A stretch of 5,466 nucleotides of DNA from an uncultured Agathobacter sp. (GTDB lineage: Bacteria; Bacillota; Clostridia; Lachnospirales; Lachnospiraceae), in NCBI GenBank assembly GCA_934358675.1, contig CAKRKX010000130.1:1-5466 (forward strand), read 5' to 3'. The translations under genes were made by a program, and so were the position numbers. Shown piece by piece: positions 1 through 5,466 of the stretch (position 1 is its first letter; each line of letters opens with the position of its first letter). The notes under the pieces are model-generated. The model worked only from the letters and a program-made list of their open reading frames with translations, was not told the origin of the DNA and did not search any database.

Positions 1-1491
1 GGACAGGCTACTGCCGGCAACGAGGTCATTCAGGCAATGAAACAGCATACCGACAGCCGGCATATTTTTCATTTGAAGAATGAAGGAATCGGATGCTACG
101 GAATCATGCTGAAGCAGCGTGATTATTATATTTATGCATATATTCCGGATACGGAGGTATTCCATAATCTTCCGTTAAGTGTAATAGGTGTCATTTTTCT
201 TTATTTCCTGATATTCAGTATATTTTGGTTCTGGGCATACAGAACGAATCTGACGCATCAGAAAATGGAACAGGAAAAAGATGAAAAATACAAGGCAGAA
301 CTTCTGATAGCAGCAAAAAAGGCAGAAGCAGCCAATCGGGCTAAGACGGAATTTCTCCAGAGGATGAGTCATGATATCAGAACACCGATCAATGGAATCT
401 GTGGCATGGTCGATATGGCTGACTATTATGCGGATGATCTAAAGAAACAGACAGAATACCGGAAAAAAGTAAGAGAGTCATCCAATCTGTTACTGGGACT
501 GATCAATGATGTTCTGGATATGAGTAAACTGGAGTCCGGCGAAGTGATTCTGGAAGAGATTCCATTTAATCTGAGCAGTATTTCCAGGGAAGTACTTGTT
601 GTGATCGAGCAGATGGCAGCAGAACAGAATATCCGGATTGAGTGGGAAAAAAGAGAAATCACACACCAGGATTTTATTGGAAGCGCAGAGTATGTGAAAC
701 GTGTAATGATGAATATTCTGTCGAATGCGGTGAAATATAACAGGGAAAATGGTCATATTTATATCAGCTGCGTAGAAATTCCATCCAAACAGCCCGGGAT
801 GACAACAATGGAATTTGTCTGTCGTGATACAGGAATCGGAATGGCAGATGAGTTCCAGAATCATATTTTTGAACCATTTGCACAGGAGCATACAGGAAGC
901 CGCACAAAATTTGCCGGAACAGGTCTGGGAATGCCGATCACCAAAAAACTGGTTGAGAAAATGGGTGGAACCATTACTTTTGAAAGCGAAGAAGGTGTCG
1001 GGACGACATTTGTGGTTCGTGTTCCGTTCAAAATAGATATGGAAGCGGATAAACGCGAAGAACAGAATGATATTTCAGAAAAATCTATAAAGGGACTGCA
1101 TATTCTTCTGGTAGAGGATAATGAGCTGAATATGGAAATCGCTGAATTTATGCTTCAGAATGAAGGTGCTGAGGTGACAAAAGCATGGAATGGACAGGAA
1201 GCGGTTGAACTGTTCCGTAAAAGTAAACCCGGTGAATTCGATGCCATTCTTATGGATATCATGATGCCGGTGATGAATGGTTACGAGGCAGCAAAGCGGA
1301 TCCGATCTCTGGACAGAGAGGATGCAAGAGTGATTCCGATCATTGCAATGACAGCGAATGCATTCACAGAGGACAGGATGAGGGCGAAAGAAGCAGGAAT
1401 GGATGAACATATTGCTAAGCCTGTTGACGTAAAATTACTGTTAAAGGTAATTCATAAATTAGTAGGAAACAGGCAGAAGGAGAATCCATAA
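1..1491 (+). CDS. Hybrid sensor histidine kinase (HisKA-HATPase-receiver), 5' end cut by window edge
   Basis: The frame is open from base 1, so the true start lies upstream; the ATG at 37 is internal. Residues are numbered from the first codon in the window (496 visible). Residues 1-57 are the end of an extracytoplasmic sensor domain that I cannot classify. A hydrophobic helix spans about 58-80, followed by a charged, coiled-coil-like linker (85-122). HisKA carries the H-box MSHDIRTPINGI with phospho-accepting His124. The ATPase domain has the N-box NILSN (238-242), G1 DTGIGM (276-281), F-box FEPFAQE (290-296) and G2 GTGLGM (306-311). The receiver (about 365-487) has the acidic VEDN pair, phospho-acceptor Asp419 in LMDIMMP, Thr451 and Lys473. 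All catalytic residues are present, so it should be active. The known family role is a membrane sensor that autophosphorylates and passes phosphate His to Asp. No HPt domain or output domain is visible, so a separate partner is inferred. Signal and targets are unknown. It overlaps the MATE gene by one base. Confidence 0.95.
   Translation, partial: GQATAGNEVIQAMKQHTDSRHIFHLKNEGIGCYGIMLKQRDYYIYAYIPDTEVFHNLPLSVIGVIFLYFLIFSIFWFWAYRTNLTHQKMEQEKDEKYKAELLIAAKKAEAANRAKTEFLQRMSHDIRTPINGICGMVDMADYYADDLKKQTEYRKKVRESSNLLLGLINDVLDMSKLESGEVILEEIPFNLSSISREVLVVIEQMAAEQNIRIEWEKREITHQDFIGSAEYVKRVMMNILSNAVKYNRENGHIYISCVEIPSKQPGMTTMEFVCRDTGIGMADEFQNHIFEPFAQEHTGSRTKFAGTGLGMPITKKLVEKMGGTITFESEEGVGTTFVVRVPFKIDMEADKREEQNDISEKSIKGLHILLVEDNELNMEIAEFMLQNEGAEVTKAWNGQEAVELFRKSKPGEFDAILMDIMMPVMNGYEAAKRIRSLDREDARVIPIIAMTANAFTEDRMRAKEAGMDEHIAKPVDVKLLLKVIHKLVGNRQKENP
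1475..1482 (+). promoter_or_regulatory. Ribosome binding site of the MATE gene
   Basis: AGAAGGAG lies 8 bases before the ATG at 1491 and sits inside the last codons of the kinase gene. The kinase stop TAA (1489-1491) shares its last base with that ATG, so terminating ribosomes could restart directly. This fixes the MATE start. Confidence 0.75.
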
Positions 1492-2852
1492 TGGAAAAGA
1501 ACCTCACAAGTGGCAGTGTTTTAAAGAATGTCATTGTCTTTTCGCTGCCGTATTTATTATCCTATTTTTTACAGACACTTTATGGTATGGCGGATCTGTT
1601 TATCATCGGACAGTTTGGCGGAGTAGCAAGTACGACGGCCGTGTCGATCGGTTCGCAGCTGATGCATATGATTACGGTCATGCTTGTAGGCCTTGCGATG
1701 GGAACGACGGTCAGCATCGCGCAGGCGGTCGGTGCCGGAGCACACAAGCGTGTTTCAAAGAGTGTCGGCAATACGGTTGTCCTGTTTATGATCGTGGCGG
1801 TTGCGCTTATGGCATTATTGCTCGCAATTGTTCATCCGATCGTATCCGTGATGTCGACACCGGCGGAAGCGGTTGATGGCACGGTGGCGTATCTTAGGAT
1901 CTGTTTTATAGGAATCCCTTTTATTACCGCATATAACATTATCAGTTCTATTTTTCGCGGCATGGGCGACAGCAAAAGCCCGATGTATTTTATTGCAATT
2001 GCGTGCTTTGCCAATATTGTGCTTGATTATGTATTTATCGGCGCATGCAAGATGGGACCGGCGGGAGCGGCACTCGGAACAACGGTCGCGCAGGCGGTCA
2101 GTGTCGTGATCGCTTTGCTTGTTATTGTAAAAAAGCAAAGCATCACGCTTGCAAAAGAAGATTTTAAGCCACAGGGGAATGTGATGAAGAAGATTCTTTC
2201 CATCGGCGTTCCGGTGGCTTTGCAGGACGGATTGATCCAGATTTCGTTTCTGATCATTACGATCATTGTCAATCAGCGAGGACTCAATGATGCGGCAGCA
2301 GTCGGTATCGTTGAAAAGATTATCAGTTTTCTGTTTCTTGTGCCCTCTTCGATGCTCTCCACGGTATCGGCGCTCGGTGCACAGAATATCGGTGCCAACA
2401 AGCCGGAGCGTGCGGTGCAGACGCTTAAGTATGCCATCATGATCGCGTTCGGATTCGGGCTGATCGCTTCCGGTGTGATCCAGTTTATGGCAGAGCCGAT
2501 CGTGGCGCTTTTTACGGATGCAAAAGCAGCCGGAGGAGCGGAAGTCATTTATCAGGGCGGACAATATCTCAGGGGATACATCTGGGACTGTGTGTTTGCG
2601 GGAATCCATTTCAGTTTCAGCGGTTATTTCTGCGCGTGCGGCAAGTCGGGACTGTCGTTTTTACATAACATTCTGGCAATTGTATTTATCCGTGTGCCGG
2701 GAGCGTATCTGATGTCGGCTCTTTTTCCGACGACGCTTCTTCCGATGGGACTTGCCACGGCAGCGGGATCCTTGTTCTCGGTGGTCATCTGCGTGATCGC
2801 GTTTATGATTCTGCGGAAGAAAATGTACAAAAATATGAAAATGGCGGAATAA
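1491..2852 (+). CDS. MATE family efflux transporter
   Basis: A complete 453-residue polytopic membrane protein, the usual length of MATE (NorM/DinF-type) antiporters, which export drugs or other organic cations in exchange for Na+ or H+. The hydrophobic segments fit about 12 helices in two lobes. Family-typical stretches are YGMADLFIIGQFGG (31-44) in helix 1, RGMGDSKSPM (156-165), the LDYVFI...GPAGAALGT run (178-197) closing the N lobe, and AQNIGANKPERA (297-308), the C-lobe counterpart of the AQAVGAGAHKR stretch (78-87). A hydrophilic linker at about 214-232 separates the lobes, and the tail is basic (RKKMYKNMK). The start is set by the one-base overlap with the kinase and a good ribosome binding site. 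Coupling to a sensor kinase suggests that efflux is expressed together with, or controlled by, that sensor; this is inference. The real substrate cannot be told from sequence. Codons ending in CG (GCG, ACG, TCG) seem commoner here than in the kinase gene. Confidence 0.95.
   Translation: MEKNLTSGSVLKNVIVFSLPYLLSYFLQTLYGMADLFIIGQFGGVASTTAVSIGSQLMHMITVMLVGLAMGTTVSIAQAVGAGAHKRVSKSVGNTVVLFMIVAVALMALLLAIVHPIVSVMSTPAEAVDGTVAYLRICFIGIPFITAYNIISSIFRGMGDSKSPMYFIAIACFANIVLDYVFIGACKMGPAGAALGTTVAQAVSVVIALLVIVKKQSITLAKEDFKPQGNVMKKILSIGVPVALQDGLIQISFLIITIIVNQRGLNDAAAVGIVEKIISFLFLVPSSMLSTVSALGAQNIGANKPERAVQTLKYAIMIAFGFGLIASGVIQFMAEPIVALFTDAKAAGGAEVIYQGGQYLRGYIWDCVFAGIHFSFSGYFCACGKSGLSFLHNILAIVFIRVPGAYLMSALFPTTLLPMGLATAAGSLFSVVICVIAFMILRKKMYKNMKMAE
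2105..2147 (+). other. Long imperfect inverted repeat (RNA hairpin) inside the MATE gene
   Basis: The left arm is CGTGAT (2105-2110), a single unpaired C (2111), then GCTTTGCTT (2112-2120). The right arm is AAGCAAAGC (2133-2141) followed by ATCACG (2142-2147). This gives 15 Watson-Crick pairs with one bulged base around a 12-base loop (2121-2132). It encodes residues 205-219, the end of helix 6 and the start of the inter-lobe linker. No U-run follows, so it is not a classical terminator. The pairing is seen directly; any function is unknown and it may be chance. Confidence 0.6.
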
Positions 2853-2865
2853 TATAACTGTGTAA

Positions 2866-3120
2866 TCCAAACACGTATCTTCAAATGCACGAATACGGTC
2901 GTATGCAGGAATAGATGATACAAACAAAGTGTCACAGTACGATACGGATATCAAAAAATATGCGGAGCAGAAGAAAGCGGACTGGATATTAAACGGCGGC
3001 ATCGACAAAGAATGGGACTCCTATCTTGATAAGATGGAAAAATACGGGTTGTCGGATTATCTGGCTATCAAGCAGAAATATTTTGACCAGTATCAGGCGT
3101 CGTTGACAGAAGAAAAATAG
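2866..3120 (+). pseudogene. C-terminal stump of a sugar ABC transporter substrate-binding lipoprotein
   Basis: The frame is open from just after a TAA at 2863-2865 to the TAG at 3118-3120. The stretch from about 2926 (NKVSQYDTDIKKYAEQKKAD, then the WILNGGIDKEW and YLDKMEKYGLSDYLAIKQ blocks) matches the C-terminal end of family-1 extracellular sugar-binding lipoproteins (about 450-550 residues), as I know that family. Here only about 65-85 residues remain. The signal peptide, lipobox cysteine and both ligand-binding lobes are absent. The first possible start, GTG at 2929, has no ribosome binding site at the right distance, so independent translation is unlikely. In Lachnospiraceae fructan loci such a gene commonly precedes the GH32 gene, as this stump does. 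I read it as a decayed gene left by a deletion or recombination whose breakpoint lies between about 2853 and 2910. An alternative is a short expressed protein of unknown role, which I consider unlikely. Confidence 0.75.
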
Positions 3121-3123
3121 GAG
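3119..3123 (+). promoter_or_regulatory. Ribosome binding site of the GH32 gene, overlapping the upstream stop codon
   Basis: AGGAG begins inside the TAG stop (3118-3120) of the binding-protein stump and lies 9 bases before the ATG at 3133. An out-of-frame ATG at 3129 leads to a stop after 12 codons and is not the start. The arrangement is typical of translationally coupled operon genes, so the two genes were once neighbours in one operon. Confidence 0.65.
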
Positions 3124-3132
3124 CGAAAATGT

Positions 3133-4605
3133 ATGAGCGAAATGTTAGAAAAAGCAAGAAATTATGAGGCAGGGAAGCTTGCCGGAACTGATCCGGCTAC
3201 GAGGCCTTTGTTTCACATAGCCGCACCGGCAGGCTGGATCAATGATCCAAACGGATTTTCTGTATACGATGGACAGATTCATTTGTTTTATCAGTATAAT
3301 CCGTATGCCAGAGAGTGGGGACCGATGCATTGGGGACACAGTGTGTCAACGGATATGATTCATTGGGAGCAGCTTCCGGCGGCGCTTGCACCGGATCAGG
3401 AGTATGATAAGATCGGCTGCTTTTCCGGCAGCGCGATCGAGGTGGACGGAAAGCATGTACTTGTTTATACCGGTGTGACGAAAATCAAGCTGGAAGATGG
3501 AAGCGAGCAGGAGAGACAGAATCAGTGCATCGCATTCGGCGACGGAAAGGACTATGTGAAATATGAAAAAAATCCGGTTGTGATCGGTAACATGCTTCCG
3601 GAGAACTGCAGCCGCATTGATTTCCGTGATCCAAAGATCTGGAAAGAAAATGATACCTATTATCTGATTGTTGGAAGTAAGGATAATCAGCAGATCGGGC
3701 AGGTTGTACTTTGTTCCGGCAAAGATTTAAAGGAATGGAAATTCGAGACGATTCTTGCCTCAAATGAAACCGGTAAGATCGGTACCATGTGGGAATGTCC
3801 AGACTTCTTCCCACTTGGAGATAAACGAGTGTTAATCTGTTCCCCACAGGATATGAAGGCTCAGAAATATGAGTTTCATAATGGACACAATAGTGTGTAT
3901 TTCCTTGGTGAATATGATTTGGAAACACATCGCTTTGTGAAAGAAGAACCACATCCACTGGATTACGGCATGGATTTTTATGCACCACAGACAACGAAAC
4001 TTCCGGATGGAAGGCGCATTATGATCGCGTGGATGAAATCCTGGGATGCGTGTGTGATTCCGAATTCGCAGGACTGGCAGGGAATGATGACGCTTCCGCG
4101 CGAACTGGAATTGAAGGACGGACGGATCTGGCAGAAACCGGTGCGTGAGATTGAAACATATCATAAGAAGCCTTGTAAATACGGGAAAGCTGAAATTGAT
4201 GGAGAGACAACGTTTGCCGGTGTTGAGGGGCGCACAATCGATTTGACCGTCACATTGGAAGATAGTGATTTTTCGACTTTTTCCATGAAACTGGCAGCAA
4301 ATGATGAATACGAAACAAACTTTACTTACCATAAGGAATGTGGGATGCTGGAGATTGACCGCACTTATTGCGGAGTGACGAAAGATATTGTCTGTGTGCG
4401 GAAGATTAAGATCAGTAATCCGGAGGGGCTTAAGAAAATGCGTTTTATTCTGGATCGTCAGTCCATTGAACTTTTTATCAATGATGGGCAGCAGGTTGCA
4501 ACAACCGCGATCTGCACGCCGCAGGAAGCAAAAGGTATTTCCTTCTTTAGTGACAGAAAAATGTGGATCAATGTTGAAAAATATGATATTGTGAAGCTTG
4601 CATAG
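3133..4605 (+). CDS. Glycoside hydrolase family 32 beta-fructosidase (sucrose / fructo-oligosaccharide hydrolase)
   Basis: A complete 490-residue GH32 enzyme that cleaves terminal beta-fructosyl units from sucrose (or sucrose-6-phosphate) and short fructans with retention of configuration. The five-bladed propeller carries GWINDPNG (34-41; Asp38 nucleophile), YQYNP (53-57), MHWGH (65-69), FSGS (97-100), FRDPK (164-168; Asp166 transition-state stabiliser) and WECPD (220-224; Glu221 acid/base). DFYAPQ (281-286), IAWM (298-301) and LPREL (321-325) are further family blocks. The remainder is the beta-sandwich domain, ending with the typical RQSIELFINDG stretch. All three catalytic carboxylates are present. 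There is no signal peptide, so it acts in the cytoplasm on imported sugar. It resembles SacA/ScrB enzymes. The neighbouring ABC-type binding-protein remnant, rather than a PTS gene, favours unphosphorylated sucrose or kestose-type oligosaccharides; this is inference. A fructokinase follows after 66 bases. Proline codons change from CCG to CCA over bases 3799-3987. Confidence 0.96.
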   Translation: MSEMLEKARNYEAGKLAGTDPATRPLFHIAAPAGWINDPNGFSVYDGQIHLFYQYNPYAREWGPMHWGHSVSTDMIHWEQLPAALAPDQEYDKIGCFSGSAIEVDGKHVLVYTGVTKIKLEDGSEQERQNQCIAFGDGKDYVKYEKNPVVIGNMLPENCSRIDFRDPKIWKENDTYYLIVGSKDNQQIGQVVLCSGKDLKEWKFETILASNETGKIGTMWECPDFFPLGDKRVLICSPQDMKAQKYEFHNGHNSVYFLGEYDLETHRFVKEEPHPLDYGMDFYAPQTTKLPDGRRIMIAWMKSWDACVIPNSQDWQGMMTLPRELELKDGRIWQKPVREIETYHKKPCKYGKAEIDGETTFAGVEGRTIDLTVTLEDSDFSTFSMKLAANDEYETNFTYHKECGMLEIDRTYCGVTKDIVCVRKIKISNPEGLKKMRFILDRQSIELFINDGQQVATTAICTPQEAKGISFFSDRKMWINVEKYDIVKLA

Positions 4606-4657
4606 ATCGTTCACAGGAGATATATTACAAGATAAGGGTTAAAGAAAAGCAGGAGAC

Positions 4658-4663
4658 AGGAGG
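4658..4663 (+). promoter_or_regulatory. Ribosome binding site of the fructokinase gene
   Basis: A perfect AGGAGG lies 8 bases before the ATG at 4672 and decides that start. The 66-base gap between the GH32 stop and this start (4606-4671) shows no terminator-like hairpin, so co-transcription of the two genes is likely. Confidence 0.8.
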
Positions 4664-4671
4664 AAAAGAGA

Positions 4672-5466
4672 ATGGATGTTGTGGCATTGGGCGAACTTCT
4701 CATAGATTTTACGGAGAATGGAGTCAGCAGCCAGGGAAACCCATTATTTGAAGCGAATCCGGGAGGGGCACCATGTAACGTACTTGCGATGCTGTCCAGG
4801 CTCGGACATAAGACGGCTTTCATCGGAAAAGTAGGAAACGATTTCTTCGGTAAGCAGCTTGAGGATGCAATTACGGAAGTCGGAATCGATGCGGCGGGAT
4901 TGAAGAAAGATGACGAAATACATACGACACTTGCACTGGTACATACTTATCCGGACGGAGACAGAGATTTCTCCTTTTACCGGAATCCGGGGGCAGATAT
5001 GATGCTGACAGAGGATGAAATTCCGGAAGATTTGATTCGGAAAGCACGCATTTTCCACTTTGGAACGTTGTCAATGACGCATGAAGGGGTGCGCAAAGCT
5101 ACGAAGAAGGCAATTGCAATCGCAAAGGATGCAGGAGCATTGGTTTCGTTTGATCCGAATCTTCGGGAACCGCTCTGGAATTCGCTGGAGGAAGCGAAGG
5201 AGCAGGTGTTGTATGGTCTGGGACAGTGTGACATCTTAAAGATTTCCGATAACGAAATCCAGTGGCTGACAGGTGAAGAGGATTACACCAGGGGTGTGAA
5301 ATGGATTAGAAATCGATATGATATTCCGTTGATCCTGGTATCTATGGGCAAGGATGGAAGCCGGGCTTATTATGAGAATAAGATGGTGGAAGTAAAGCCT
5401 TTTATCCAAAAGAATACCATTGAGACTACCGGTGCCGGAGATACCTTCTGTGCCTGTGTGCTGCAC
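4672..5466 (+). CDS. PfkB-family carbohydrate kinase, probable fructokinase, 3' end cut by window edge
   Basis: Open from the ATG at 4672 to the window edge: 265 codons with no stop, where the family usually has about 310-330 residues. It is a ribokinase/PfkB-fold sugar kinase that transfers phosphate from ATP to a sugar, most probably fructose to fructose-6-phosphate. The start VVALGELLIDF (3-13) is the usual fructokinase opening. NPGGAPCNV (29-37) is the first PfkB signature and contacts the sugar. FDPNLRE (160-166) and KISDNE (190-195) are family blocks. TTGAGDTF (252-259) is the second signature, with the anion hole and catalytic base Asp257. Position straight after a GH32 gene, with a strong ribosome binding site, supports fructose as substrate: the hydrolase releases fructose and this enzyme traps it for glycolysis. 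2-keto-3-deoxygluconate or other sugar kinases share the fold but fit the context less well. The missing part is the final helices of the ATP-binding region. Confidence 0.93.
   Translation, partial: MDVVALGELLIDFTENGVSSQGNPLFEANPGGAPCNVLAMLSRLGHKTAFIGKVGNDFFGKQLEDAITEVGIDAAGLKKDDEIHTTLALVHTYPDGDRDFSFYRNPGADMMLTEDEIPEDLIRKARIFHFGTLSMTHEGVRKATKKAIAIAKDAGALVSFDPNLREPLWNSLEEAKEQVLYGLGQCDILKISDNEIQWLTGEEDYTRGVKWIRNRYDIPLILVSMGKDGSRAYYENKMVEVKPFIQKNTIETTGAGDTFCACVLH

Noticed and set aside
1717..2099. Exact 14-base direct repeat TCGCGCAGGCGGTC at 1717-1730 and 2086-2099 in the MATE gene
   Set aside because: Both copies encode an AQAV stretch of the transporter in favoured codons. There is no third copy or flanking similarity, so codon bias on a repeated motif explains it.
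1815..2609. 264-codon open frame on the minus strand across the MATE gene
   Set aside because: It lies wholly opposite a well-supported coding gene, has a Arg/His/Asp-rich unnatural composition with no recognisable domain, and has no promoter or ribosome binding site that I can see. It is a shadow frame.
2893..2904. Small inverted repeat ATACG-GT-CGTAT as operator or attachment site
   Set aside because: Five-base arms with a 2-base centre are too short to stand out, and there is no second copy nearby. It does lie close to the inferred junction.
2858..2914. Frame +2 run (18 codons to TAG) as a frameshifted extension of the binding-protein stump
   Set aside because: The peptide is too short to match confidently to the family region expected there; an alignment to intact homologues would decide.
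3103..3132. TTGACA at 3103-3108 as a -35 box for the GH32 gene
   Set aside because: No acceptable -10 box lies 16-19 bases downstream, and such a promoter would start within the GH32 coding region. The hexamer is part of the binding-protein stump.
3832..4614. 260-codon open frame on the minus strand across the GH32 gene
   Set aside because: It is antisense to conserved GH32 sequence, lacks any recognisable motif and has an odd composition. It is a shadow frame.
4615..4619. AGGAG after the GH32 stop as the ribosome binding site of a small gene in the 4606-4671 gap
   Set aside because: No ATG, GTG or TTG follows at a usable distance, and the real fructokinase site is at 4658-4663.

Overview
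The window looks like chromosome of a gut Lachnospiraceae-type Firmicute (Clostridia). The reasons are moderate G+C, purine-rich AGGAG-type ribosome binding sites, tight gene packing, a hybrid histidine kinase of the kind common in that family, and a sugar-lipoprotein / GH32 / fructokinase arrangement typical of its fructo-oligosaccharide loci. The genus cannot be read from the sequence. All genes are on the + strand.

Left half (1-2852). The window opens inside a membrane-bound hybrid sensor histidine kinase. Its sensor domain is cut by the window edge; one membrane helix, the HisKA and HATPase domains and a C-terminal receiver domain are complete. Its stop codon overlaps by one base the start of a complete MATE-family multidrug/cation antiporter, so the two are probably co-transcribed and translationally coupled. 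A strong 15-bp hairpin lies inside the MATE gene, at the linker between its two lobes.

Junction (2853-3120). There is no visible terminator or promoter. An open frame here encodes only the C-terminal end of a sugar ABC-transporter substrate-binding lipoprotein. It is read as the stump of a gene whose 5' part, and probably its permease partners, are missing.

Right half (3121-5466). A complete intracellular GH32 beta-fructosidase is followed after 66 bases by a PfkB-family fructokinase cut by the right edge. Together they would split sucrose or short fructo-oligosaccharides in the cytoplasm and phosphorylate the released fructose. The matching importer is not intact in the window.

The kinase-MATE pair and the fructan pair appear to be two unrelated modules joined by a deletion or recombination (or by an assembly join) at about 2853-2910. 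I see no RNA genes, CRISPR array, insertion sequence or clearly new defence or mobile system. The points most worth a second look are the truncated transporter gene at the junction, the intragenic hairpin, and a patch of altered codon use in the GH32 gene.
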